From the NCBI GenBank assembly GCA_022605955.1, contig JAKCOZ010000003.1, positions 45,286,761 through 45,350,760 of the forward strand: 64,000 bases of DNA, given 5' to 3'. Below, piece after piece: positions 50,725 through 62,490 of the stretch. The notes below the pieces were generated by a model. The model did not search any database. It was not told the DNA's origin and worked only from the letters and a program-made list of their open reading frames with translations. The position numbers were made by a program, and so were the translations under genes. Within the stretch, counting starts at the first letter, position 1; the number at the start of each line of letters is the position of its first letter. The DNA comes from Rallus limicola (Eukaryota > Chordata > Aves > Gruiformes > Rallidae).

Positions 50725-52060
50725 ATGTCAGCCTCACCTCGGTGCCTGGGAAGATCATGGAACAGATTCTCCTGGAAGCTATGCTGAGGCACATGGAAGA
50801 CAGGGAGGTGATTCAAGACAGTAAGCATGGCTTCACCAGGGGCAAATCCTGTCTGACCAATCTAGTGGCTTTCTATGGTGGGGTGACTGCATCGGTGGAC
50901 ATAGAAAGGATGATGGATGTAATCTATCTGGATTTATGTAAAGCCTTTGAAACAGTTCCCCCAACATCCTTCTCTCTAAACTGGAGAGATATGGTTTTGA
51001 TGAGTGAACAATTTGGTGGATAAGGAATTGGCATCCAAAGAGTAGCCATCAATGGCTCGATGTCCAGATGGAGATCTGTGACAAGTGGTGTCCCTCGGGG
51101 GTCAGAATTTGGACCAGTATTATTTAGTATCTTCATCAATGACATTGATGATGAGGTTGAGAGCACCCTCAGCAAGTCTGCAGATGACACCAAGCTGAGT
51201 GGTGCAGTTGCCATGCCGGAAGGATGGGATGTCATCCAGAGGGACTTGAAGAAGCTGGAGAAGTGGTCTCATGTGAACCTCATGAGGTTCAACAGTAACA
51301 AGTGCAAGGTCCTGCGCCTGTCTTGAGGCAATCCACGTCATCAATACAGGCAGGGAGATGATATGGTAGAGAGCAGACATGCAGAGAAGGACTTAGGGGT
51401 GCTGCTGGATGAGAAGCTCAACATGAGCTGACAACGTGCGCTCACAGCCCAGAAGGCCAACCATGTCCTGGGCTGTATCTAAAGGAGAGTGTCCAGGGGG
51501 TCAAGGGAGGTGATTCTGTCCCTCTACTCTACTCTACTCTCATGAGACCCTGCCTGGAGTATGGTATCCAGTTCTGGAGTCTCCAGCATTAGAAGGACTT
51601 GGAGCTGTTGGGGTGAGGCCAGAGGAGGGCCATGAAGATGGTTAGATGGCAGGAACACCTCTCCTATGAAGACAGAATGAAGGAGTTGGGTTTGTTCAGC
51701 CTGGAGAAGGCTCCAGGGAGACCTTTTAATGGCCTTCCAGTGCATGAAGGGGCTTACAGAAAAACTGGGGAGGGACTTTTTAGAAGGGTAGGTAGTGATA
51801 GGAAAAAGGGGGATGGTTTTAAATTGGAAAAGGGTAGATTAGATATTAGGAAGAAATTCTTCACTGTGACGGCAGTGAGGCACTGGAACAGGTTGCCCAT
51901 GGAGGTGGTGATTGCCCTCTCCCTGGAGGTGTTCCAGGCTGTGTTGGATGGGGCCTTCAGCAGCCTGGTCTAATGAGAAGTGTCCCTGCCCATGGCAGGG
52001 GGGTTGGAACTTGATGATATTTAAGATCCCTTTCAACCCTAACCATTCTATGATTCTATA
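50725..52060 (+). mobile_element. CR1 LINE, reverse transcriptase to 3' end
   Basis: It opens in reverse-transcriptase coding sequence (open parts 50742-51023, 51060-51326 and 51632-51973, in different frames). The polymerase motif at about 51175 reads SADD instead of FADD, a loss of the conserved Phe. A CTCTA microsatellite lies at about 51522-51543. The 3' end near 52040-52060 has the repeated 'attctatgattctata' typical of CR1. Stops and shifts make it inactive. Confidence 0.92.
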
Positions 52061-53815
52061 TCAAATTGTGAGATCTAAGTCTACATGAAAGGTCTGTTGA
52101 AATGTGCTATTTTGATTAGTTCACCTTGTGTTGTAGTGGAATAAGGAAAAAGAATGATGAAAAATATTTTTATTTTAATTTAATTAACTGGAAGGAAATT
52201 TTCTTATTCTTTTTTGGGGGAGACTGAAAGAACAAGATCTTGTAGTGGCTTCTCTGTAGCAATTTGTGGTATACTTTTAGTTACTGTTGAGTTTCTCTCA
52301 TGGGTTCATTATTTCTTTAAAGAAATTTCCTATCTTGGGCATTATAACGTAACTTCTAGAAGTTTGTGCCTATATGTGACACCAAAATCTGTCCCTTTTC
52401 CAGAATTAGCATTTCTCAAAATACTTCCCTACATTCATGGCATTAGGTCTTTACATAAATGAGGAGAAAATAAATGCAGTGAATTCTCACTGTGAATTCC
52501 TACTTTTGAGTTTATTTCCTCTTTGAATCACCATCCTCACAGGTAGTCTGTTTAATGCCAAATACTATCCCATGTCCTTTAAAGGGCAAGAAATCTGCAG
52601 TGTAATCTTACCACTTTTGACTTTTGATTCTGTCCTCTGTTAGAGGATTCATGAAGATTCACTGAAGATGCAGAGAGCTGAAAGTTCATATCTATATTAG
52701 GCATATTCATAATGCCATTTTGCTTAGCTGGCAGAGCTGAACATTTTTTTCCCCTAATCTTTCTGACTGGCCAATTATACAAGAGTGGTACGTGTCCTTT
52801 CTCTTCTGAGTAGCTGTGGGTGGGCACTGAAAGCAAAACGTTATGTATGCTGGCTTTGTACAAAGAATTTCAGCAGTAGTCTAACAACAAGTTTGTCTCA
52901 CAATTTGGCAGTGATGTTTATTTTAGTACAGCATTGCTCAGATTGCTATAATAATGGGGCAGGCAACAGTTTTGTTTGAAGCTTTCCCAGTGATTTATGA
53001 CCTCCCAAAAATTACTTTTTCATCTGGCTTTTTCCTGCTTGTTCTTCATCAAAATTGATTATTTTTAATGGGAAAATTGGAAGAGAATCTTTTTCAGATT
53101 ATGTGTCATGTGAGAATAAAGGAGGAGCTTCTCCTGGCATTTCAAAAATTAAACTTTTTTTACACTAGAATCCTTTGAAAAACCGGATGTCTTTTTTTTT
53201 TTATTAGGAATGTTTGCTTCAAGATTCAGCTTTCACAGTTCAAGCAAGTCTAGGCTTAAATGAATAGTTGTAATTGTCAAATATCAATGCATTTCTTTAC
53301 TTCTTTACGAATTCCATTGACTTTGCATAAGGAAAAACAAAAGCAAGAGCTGAAGAAGAAAAGCTAAATTGCACATCACTAACAAAACTCTGTTCTTCTG
53401 GATAGCAGTTTAGCTACCATGCAATAAAAGACCACAGTTTTTTTTTATTCCATTAAAGATAGAAAAAATGATCAGTTGTGAAAAAAAAATTCTTTGGCAA
53501 ACATACAACAGGTCCTATCACAAAGATAACAAAAGGACACAAAGAGAATCATGTCATACAGTTATTAGTAACATTTTAGTAAGTATGGATGTCTAGAAGA
53601 GCTGGTGGTAAGTTGACATGAAAATAATTTTCGTTTTACATGTAAACCAGGAGTTAATAATTGAAGAATCTATAACCCATGCAAGTCTTTAATTAAATTG
53701 TTTCTGGACTCAATTTATAGAAATGAAATCTGGACATCCACTATAGCAGTTGATAGGCCTCTGGACTCCTTAGAAAGAAAGTGTCTAAAGGAAGCAATTG
53801 GTATTCAATGAAAAA
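52061..53815 (+). other. Intronic sequence, nothing recognised
   Basis: AT-rich with several poly-T and poly-A tracts. No exon or named repeat is recognised. Confidence 0.5.
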
Positions 53816-56415
53816 AAAATCCTAACATGACCTTATGGGAGACAGTCCTTAAGGGCAAAGGAGCCCGGGAGGGATGGACACTCTTCAAGAAGGAAATCCT
53901 GGTGGTACAAGAACAGACTGTCCCCGTGTGCCAGAAAAGGAGCCGGTGAGGAAGAAAACCAGCTTGGCTGAGCAGAGAGACCTGGGTGGACATCAGAAAA
54001 AAAGAGGAAGGTCTATGAGCTTTGGAAGAAGGGGCAGGCATCCTGGGAGGGCTACAGGAATGAAGTAAGGTCATGTAGAGAGAAAGTAAGAAGGGCTAAA
54101 GCCCAACTAGAACTCAGATTTGCCAATTCTGTGAAAGATGATAAAAAAAATCTTTCTACAGATGCATCAACAGCAAAAGGAGGGCCAAGAACAATCCCTG
54201 GCTCTTACTGCATGCAGGGGGAACATTAATGACAAAGGATGAAGACAAGGCTGAGGTACTTAATTCCATCTTTGCCTCCGTCTTTTATAGTAAGGTGAGA
54301 TGTTCCCTGGGTATTCAGCCTCATGAGCCAGAAGGCAGGAGGGGAGAGCAGAACAAAACTCCCGTGATCCAGGAGGAATAGGTTAGATACCAGCTAGACC
54401 AATTAGACATTCACAAGTCTGTGGTGCTGTAAAGGTTCAACTGGAAGGTATTGAGGGAACTGCCATCCCCATCATTTACCAAGAGTCCTGGCTGACTGGG
54501 GAAGTTCCACTTGACTAGAATCTGGCAGATGTTACACCCATTTACCATAAGGGTTGGAGGAAATATCCAGGAAACTACAGGCCTGTCATTCTGACCTCAG
54601 TGCCAGGGAAGATCATAGAACAGGTCATCTTGAGTGCTATTATACAGCACATGCATGACAACTGGGTGATCAGGCCCAGTCAACATGGGTTTACAAAAGG
54701 CAAGTCCTGCCAAACTGACCTGCTCACTTTCTATGACAAGGTGACTTGTCTTATGGATGAGGAAATGGCTGTATATGTAGTGTACTTGGACTCCAGCCTC
54801 TGACACTGTTTCTCACGGCATTCTGCTTAATAAATTGGCTACCACTGCCCTGGACAGGCATACCCATTGCTGGGTAAAATCTGGTTGGTTCATCAGGCCC
54901 AAAGACTTGTGGTGAATGGAGCTAAATCCATCTGGAGGCTAGTCACAAATGGTGTTCCTCAGGGCTCAGTCCTGGGTCCATTCCTGTTCAGTATCTTTAT
55001 AAATGACCTGGAGGAAAGGATAGAATGTTCCTTCAGCAAGTTTGCAGATGACACTAAGCTGGGAGGAAGTGTCAATTTGCTTGAGGGTAGGGAGGCTCTT
55101 CAGAGGAATCTGAATAGGCTGGATCAACAGCATGAGGTTCAATAAGGCAAGTGCAGAGTTGTGCACTTGAGACATAACAACTCTGTGCAGCTCTACAGGC
55201 TTGGAGCAGAGCAGCTAGAAAGCTGCCTAGTGGAAAAGGACCTGGAGGTGCTGGTTGACAGCCAACTGAACATGAGACATCAGTGTGTCCAGGTGGCCCA
55301 GAAGGCCAATGGCATTCTGCCTGTATCAGGAATAGTGTAACCAGCAGGTCTAGGGAAGTGATTGCGCCCCTGTACTCAGCATTGAGGAGGCTGCACCTTG
55401 AATACTGCGTTTAGTTTTGGGCCTCTCACTACAAGAAAGACATCAAGATCCTGGAGCCTGTCTGGAGAAGGGCAATCAGGCTGGTGAAGGGGCTAAAGAG
55501 CGAACATTACAAAGCATGGCTGAGGCACTGGGGTGGTTTATCCTGGAGAAGAGGAGGCTGAGGGGAGACCTTATCACTCCCTACTATTACCTGAAAGGAG
55601 GTTGTAGAGAGATGGGTGTTGGTCTCTTTGACCAAGTGGCAGGTGAAAGGATGAGAGGGAATGGGCTCAATTCTGATTGTGCGTTTCCCAATAATTGGTC
55701 GGAAACAAAGTAATCCAAATACAAATTTAAGTTTATTAATCAGCAGGTGACAAAAGGCAAAGCAGCGCTGGGCGGCCGGGGAGTCTCAGCTCTACCAGCA
55801 GCTGCACGGTTCCTGCCCGACTTCTGGTTTTCATAGTGTTGTAGTTCCTGGTCTAGAATCTTCCATCAAAACTTCTGTGTAGTCTTCTGCGCGTGCGCCA
55901 GCTGTTATTAGGGGGTCGTCCTCTACCTTCTGGTCGTCGGTGGGATGAAGTCGCTTGTATTCTTCACTTGTCCCTCAGTTGACCCCCTGTTCCATATTTA
56001 GTCTTCTTCAGCAATAAGCTCAATGATTGGTTGCTTGATTCCTGTGGTTTCTGCTTCTAAGTTATCTATTACTTAATTCTATGCCTCGTTAGCTACTCAC
56101 AACATACGTTACAAAGTTATTCTTATAAAACAGGATGTTGTAGCCTGTTTCAGGGTACAGGTGATTTGCTGAACAAAAGGCTCATCCATCACAAGCTGTG
56201 CCAGCACAGGTTCAGATTAGACATTAGTAAACAATTCTTCACTGAAAGTGTTATCAGACATTGGAACAGGCTGCCCAGGGAGATGGTTGAGTCACTGACT
56301 CTGGATGTATCTAAAACATGGGTAGATGAGGTGCTTAGAGATATGATTTAGTAGAGGATGGGTATGGTTGGACTCAATGATCTCAAAGGTCTTTTCCAAC
56401 CTAGTGATTCTATGC
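53816..56415 (+). mobile_element. Longest CR1 LINE in the window, interrupted by an LTR-like insertion
   Basis: It covers the region after the endonuclease (about 53816-54400), the reverse transcriptase (open parts 54600-54803 and 54867-55145) and the 3' end at about 56400. The polymerase motif FADD is intact at 55041-55052. At 55678 the CR1 text breaks after 'atgggctcaa' and resumes near 56190 at 'gctgtgccagc'. Frames are broken in several places, and one stop precedes the region at 54800. Confidence 0.9.
55678..56159 (-). mobile_element. LTR-like insertion within CR1 (solo LTR, class II-like)
   Basis: Read on the minus strand it starts TGTACCCTG and ends GCACA, giving about 480 bases with TG...CA ends. 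A polyadenylation signal AATAAA is the complement of bases near 55735, about 50 bases before the 3' end, as in R/U5. It contains GCGC-rich U3-like sequence near 55890. The flanks TCTGAT and GGTGAT share TGAT, a doubtful 6-base target duplication. About 30 further bases (56160-56190) before CR1 resumes are unexplained. Class is a guess from general layout. Confidence 0.65.
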
Positions 56416-58385
56416 CAGGAGAAGTCAGAAATGTTAACATTCCTTTTTCTTTTAAGTTATTTGTAAAAAAAGATGAAAGTATATGGGATTCCATAATGCA
56501 CTTGAAGGAATATGTAAATGTGTCTGAATCAAAGAATCTTAATGTAAAAAACACATTAGGACACCTAGCAGCCATAGTTTTGTTAATATTAATTTGAATA
56601 TATGAGGTGCATAAAATTTTAATAAGCATAACTGGACTCTGAGTGCTGTCAACAGAAACAATGTCATATTGGTGTCTCTTACAGGCAAGATATAATTTCA
56701 GGTTTTTTGAAAACAACTACCTTGTAATTTTTGTACGATATCTTAATAAACTGTGTATTATATTAATGATAGTCAAAAAAGCAACTTTTTTTGAGGCAAG
56801 GGACCTGCATCTTAGGGGAAACAGTCAAAGGCTGTTGCATTTTTTTCAGTACTGAGAAATGCTACTGCCTCAGAGAAATTCTTTTTTTTCTTAAATTCTG
56901 TGGCAGATCTGCCACTTACTCTGTGAAGCCCATGCTTTCATCTTGCTTGTTCAACGTTATGTATCAAGAAACTCAATACATATTTTGCTGACAAACCAAT
57001 TAGGCCTCAACTTCCAGTAAATTTACGCATTCATTGATTATGAAGCCAGACACTACCTTTGTTGTTATCTAGACTGACTGTCTCCATTCTGTAGGCTATG
57101 AATCTTCCTGTAATTAACTGCTATGCGAAGTTGAGCATGTCTTCAGAAAAATGTCTGGGTTTAACCTGAATATGTCAAGGATGGAAAACCCATCCCAGGT
57201 GTTTGGAATTGCTCCAGGGATTAATTATTCTTCCTGTTAAAATATTATGTCTATTCGTCTAATTTTATCTATTTTGAAGCTTTAGCCTTTGGTTCATGTT
57301 GTCTCAGTATATCCCAACATGAATTATATCATACCCCTTCTTTCTTTCTGATGAGTGATAGATTTTTTTAGTCTTTCATAAGAAAATGTGATTTGTGACA
57401 TTTTAAGGGCTTCCGTGGCTTTTCTCACAATTTTTTGTCACTACTTTATATGAGAGGCACAATATTTGTGTCTTTACATGAGCATTTCCTGAGCAGTTTG
57501 TAGCCTGCCCATGGACACTGAAAAGGCTTCACTTTCTATTAGAATAGCAGCAATTGTTTCTAAAACTGCAATAGTGTGTACCACTGATAAAAATAAGACA
57601 GACTGTTTTAAAATGCAGTATTTTTCATAACACAGGAAAACACCCTGTTTAAAAACTGATGACCAACATATTTTTGTAATGTGTTTCTCTAGGCTTTATC
57701 TTGAAAATAAATGTTTTTTCTGTTTTTAAGCTTCCATATCATTATAATTTATTGGTATGCATACATAAAAACCATAAATACATTTCAGTTTCCAAATGTC
57801 GTGGTGGTAATAATATGTCTTTAAAAATGTTTATGCTTATTTTATTTACTAGTGTTTAAAGCCAAGTACTTAATTTAATCTGCATTTTTAATTGAGCAGT
57901 TTTTCCACGGTAATGACAGCCTGTTTTCAGATTTTAGTGGGTGTTTATTTAAAAGAATCATGAAGAAAAATGCTCTGATTACAGGAATCTATGATACAAG
58001 ATGCAAAGATGTGAGGGGTTTTTTTGAAGAGTCTTGAGTAGCATAGTTCCAACAAATATTTGCCTACTTTCAATGGGTATTCTGTTCTCAAATTCATGGT
58101 TGAATATCCAGCTGCTTGGGTTCCTTGCCTTCTGATGAAGGTGAAGACTAGTACATAAGACTGCAATTACTGATACTTCAGGCCTTTGTCCATCCTCCTC
58201 TTGATTTGGTTTCTCTAAGAAACAGGGCAGCCTGAGTTATAGCAAAAGATAGAATAAATAAATTGTAAGAGTACTAACTGCAAAGAAGCTGGCTCAAGGC
58301 CTTGGTCACAGCCTGAGTGACAGATGGGAATCACTATTTTAACTATATTTGAAACATTTGACAGCATGTTACACACATAATGAAT
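56416..58385 (+). other. Intronic sequence, nothing recognised
   Basis: AT-rich. A 122-codon minus-strand frame at 56348-56716 begins inside CR1 and has no motif. No exon is called. Confidence 0.5.
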
Positions 58386-58515
58386 GACACTGGAAGGGAT
58401 CTGTGGAGCTTGTTGAGTCCAACCCCTGCTCCAAGTAAGGTCATATAGAGGAGGATTCTCAGGACCATACCAAAGCAAGTTTAAAATATCTCCAAGAATG
58501 GAGATATAACACCCT
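58386..58515 (-). mobile_element. Short worn CR1 3' fragment
   Basis: The complement of a CR1 3' region: 'ctggaagggatctgtgg', 'gttgagtccaacccctgctcc', and a trailing 'atctccaagaatggagat' block. It is diverged and lacks the terminal repeat. Confidence 0.68.
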
Positions 58516-61500
58516 CACACTAAACAGCAGTGTTTTGATTGTTTGGGTTTGGGGTTTTTGTTTGTTTGCTTCTTTAATTTAAACGGAGTATTTTCTACAT
58601 GTCTCGTACAGATTTTATTTGCTCTTTTTTTTTTTTTCTTAATGGTACTAATGGAAATACTTCAGCTTGCTAAGTAGAAGTGGAAAGGGCATTAGGAGAT
58701 ATATTTTAGCATCTTCTTGCTCTAAGGAAAGTTAAATTCTACCTAAATGATTCCTGGTAAATATTTGTATTAAAAAAATGGCTTTCAAAAACCCTCCAGT
58801 CATGAAGCTTTTTTGCAGTCTTAGGTGATGTGTCCTACAGCTTCACTGTCATACTTCTAGAAGCTTTTCCTGATGCTTAAGAAAAACAAATTTACTTCAA
58901 TTACCCCACTACTTGTATGTTTCATAGAGATATACAAAATGTTATTTCATTGTGGAAAACTTTTTGAGTATTTTAAGGCTGTTCCCCTGATCCTCTCAGT
59001 CTTCTCTCAACTATATCAATTTAGTTCTCAGTCTTCCCTTCTATGTCATTTTTTCCTAAGCCTCTAATCATCCAAGATACACTTCTTGGAGCTATAATTT
59101 CTGAAGAAGTGCAGCATAAAACATGGTACTCAAGCAGAAGCCATACTGGTAATGAGCAGAATATTTTTCTTCAACGGTCCTGCACATAATGCATTGCTTT
59201 ACTCTTTATGTGTTTGCATTTCATATTCTATTCATGTTTATGAGTTAGTATTTAATTTGAGATTAACAGTGTGCGATGCAAAAATACAAATGCAAGGAGT
59301 TACTCATGCAGAATGCCTGTTATGCCATGTAAATGCAGTTTTAGGTTTTTCCATCATTATTTTTTCCCATCATTTCCATCATTGATACATGGCTTGCGAT
59401 TTATATATATTTGAACTTAGCAAAAGTAGGGTAGTGTTATTCATGGGGTATTTGAACTTTAAAAAGTCTGGGGAACAGTGATCTCTTGTGGACAGATTGT
59501 GATGGAATGCTGGTTGCTGGCTGAGTCATGCTTAGCCTTTTTTTGAACATTCAGTGTAAAACTTCCAGGTGCATTTAAAAAGAGCAGTTAAGATTTGCTT
59601 TAGCAAGTATGGCATACAAGAGAATTTTGCAGGCACCGGTGCTCCTTAGTTTAAAGAAAACTAAAGGGAAATAGTTATATTTCCTAGTGTGGAAAAAAGT
59701 ATTTTAATGGATTGTAATGAATCCTTAAGGACAGATCAAAAAGTAAAAGACTAATTTGCAAACATGTAGAAATTTAACTGAAGTATGCAGATGAACTAAG
59801 AGGATCAGTATTGCTGTATGAATTGTTTAGAATTTTTTTTAATCTGTCGTTTCTTTTTAGTACATTATTGGTTAAATGGTTTAGAGAAGTATTTTTTCTA
59901 ATTTCTTCAGAGACAAGAATGATATTAAAGCAAGGTTTCCAGCAGGTAGAGTGTGATTTTTTCTTTGTTGTGTGAATTGACTAGTTATTGTCCAACATGG
60001 AGAAAGATTCATAAAATTTTATTTCTGATTGTAGTATCATAAAATGCTCATGTCAATAATGCAGAATGAAAATATATCTTTTGTTCCATCAGTAGACTAC
60101 TGATGCAAGACCAATGCCCTGATTGTTGTAGAAAAATAAAAGACACAATACTTTGTGATGAATAAGTCATAGCATAACAAACAAAAGGAAAAAGAGTCAA
60201 AAGGAATGGAAATATTTGCAAGCTAGTATGCATGATTTACAGGCTTCATGGTGTTCCTTGATTAGATTCACACCAAGTGTCCCCTACATTCCTGAAAGCA
60301 TAGTGTTACAGTAGGTCTTCTTGAAGCCATCTCATTTTCCTCTTTCTGGACCTCTCTACTTCAGACGTACAATACTGTGTTTCCCAGGTCTTCTGCTGCT
60401 GATGCCCAAAGACTGCTTTCACTGTGAAAGTGAGTTAATGGAAGGCAAGACACTTCTTATCTGGTCTGAATTTCCATGTCACTGATGCTGCAAGCAGGCA
60501 GGGATTATAATTATTATTATTATTTTAAATATTGTTTTTCTTGTCTTGTTTGGAAGGCTGGGCATGTTGGGCTCAATCTGCTTTTTGAATGTGAAATTTT
60601 TATTCTGTTTTGCTTCAAAGAAATCACCCAGATCAAAGTATTGATAGATGTTGCTCAGGTAAAACTGGTATTCGCTCCTGAAGTAAACATTCATTGATGC
60701 CTTATCATGTGGACTGAAACAAACACATCAAGTATTGTTACAAGAAAAAGTAAAAATCACTCTGTAACACTGAGTACATAATCTGAGAAATAGCAGTTTA
60801 TTTTCCCACATTATAACCTCAGTTTGTTAAACACTTTTACCAATTTGGGTATATCCCTATTCAGACCACAAGGTACTTAATTTCTAAACTATACCAACAT
60901 CTCTTCTCTCACTCCCCAGAAACTTGTATTGATAAAAATGAGGTAATCATTTTAATTCCAGGTTAAGAACTCACATACTGACACAGGAGAAAGCAAATGT
61001 GCTTGGAAAAGTCAACCCAGGGGAAAAAAAACTCTAAGAGCACACAGTTCCTCCTTGCTGTTATGCTTAAGGTTGTTAGAGAAGCAATAATAAAGACCAA
61101 TTTTGTAAAAAGATTTCTGCTTTACCATGTGTTATTTAGACATATTCAGAACAGACCTAAGAAAACTAGTTGGATTCAGCATTGTTTTCTGAAAAACAGG
61201 CAACCTTCGATTCCCTAACGATATTATTTCATTAACAATCATTCATTTAAAATCCTGTGGATCATTTTTTCAATCACATTTCTGATGTTTCTAACTCTTA
61301 TTTCCATTTTCTGGTTTTGTACTGTGGAAAAAAAGTCTTTCTACTGGAGTCTTAGCTGTAAAAAAATTGCAGACAAATATGAATAAGTAATTTTGAAGAT
61401 GCACAGAAAACACAAAACACAATGCCAAGTAGAATGGTGACAAGCTATCTTGCTCTTTGTGACAAAGAAACAGCACAGAAAAAACAAACTATTATGCTGA

Positions 61501-61819
61501 CAATTCCTTTGTTCTTTCTTTATTCCTATATCACATATTCTTGCTTCTGAGTGGAGCAGAAAGGTATCTGGCAGGTCAATTTCTGGTTGCACAGCTGATG
61601 TCACATGCAAGACTTTGTCTTTGGTAACTATTTTGTTTTCTTTGAAGAATAAAAAACACAGGGGAGAGATGGACAAGAGGATCCTTGCCAACAAATTAAG
61701 ACTTTCATCTAGGTTTGCTAGATAATGGTGGTGAAAGCCTGAAGAGAAGTCTAGAAAGGCATGAGATGCAGTAAGGAAGTGCCTGGAAACACAACATGAA
61801 GGAGACTCACATATTTCCA
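58516..61819 (+). other. Intronic sequence; ATT microsatellite at 60504-60526
   Basis: AT-rich intron with poly-T tracts near 58625 and an (ATT)n run at 60504-60526. A 159-codon minus-strand frame at 61341-61820 has no recognisable domain and ends against a LINE fragment, so I leave it uncalled. Confidence 0.5.
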
Positions 61820-62490
61820 CTGAGGAAGTGTTCTGACTGGATGCCTATCTCAGGCACCTGTGCATCAATTCATACAGCATGAGATTCACACAGGAGAAGT
61901 CCGGGTGCAGCTGCAGAGCTATGATGTTACAGAGACATGGTGAGAGAGTTTGTTTGAATAGAATATTGTGATGAATGGACATGGAGTCCTTAGGTAGGAT
62001 GCACCAGGAAGACCAGGAGGAAGGATTGCAGTTTACACAAGGGCACAAAGCCCAAGGGTACAAAGCAGCTCAAATTCACAAATGGATGGGTAGAGGAGCA
62101 TCAATGAGTCAAAAAGATTGATTTCATGGTGGGTGTCTGCTACATATTGCCTAATAAAAAGTAGATTAAAATTTCCTTAGACAACTGAAAGAAGCCTTAA
62201 AAATGCAGACCCTGGTGAGGAAATGAGCTGCTACAAACCGACTGAAAGATAGCTGGGCCAAAGCAATCCAGGAGATTTCTGGAGTGTGTTTAATACAATT
62301 TATTAATGGAGAAGCTGACTAGGAAAGATGCTCTTCTGGATTTATTAATCTCAGAAAGAAGTGATTGGGAATGTGAAGGTCGTGTCAGTTTTGGCTTTAG
62401 CCATCGTGAAATGGTAATGTTTCAGATACTGAGAGAAGTGAGAAAGATTACTAACAGAGTTATAACCATGGGATTCAGGAGAGCATAAAC
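61820..62490 (+). mobile_element. Ancient CR1 endonuclease-region fragment
   Basis: A diverged plus-strand piece of the CR1 second ORF upstream of the reverse transcriptase. Landmarks in order are 'gagctatgatgttacagagac' (about 61917), 'tggtgggtgtctgctac' (about 62126), and 'ccaggagatttctggagtgtg' (about 62270). The open part at 62306-62488 is the C-terminal endonuclease; its Ser-His block (SHREMV) stands where the catalytic SDH motif of this endonuclease family lies. Frames are broken. It lacks the CR1 3' end, so it is an internal relic. Confidence 0.75.

Noticed and set aside
50742..51326. Possible host reverse-transcriptase gene
   Set aside because: Frame-shifted CR1 LINE sequence with the CR1 3' end downstream and a SADD instead of FADD motif.
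61341..61820. 159-codon open frame on the minus strand
   Set aside because: No motif or family resemblance, low-complexity Phe/Leu/Cys composition typical of AT-rich non-coding DNA, and it stops at a LINE boundary.
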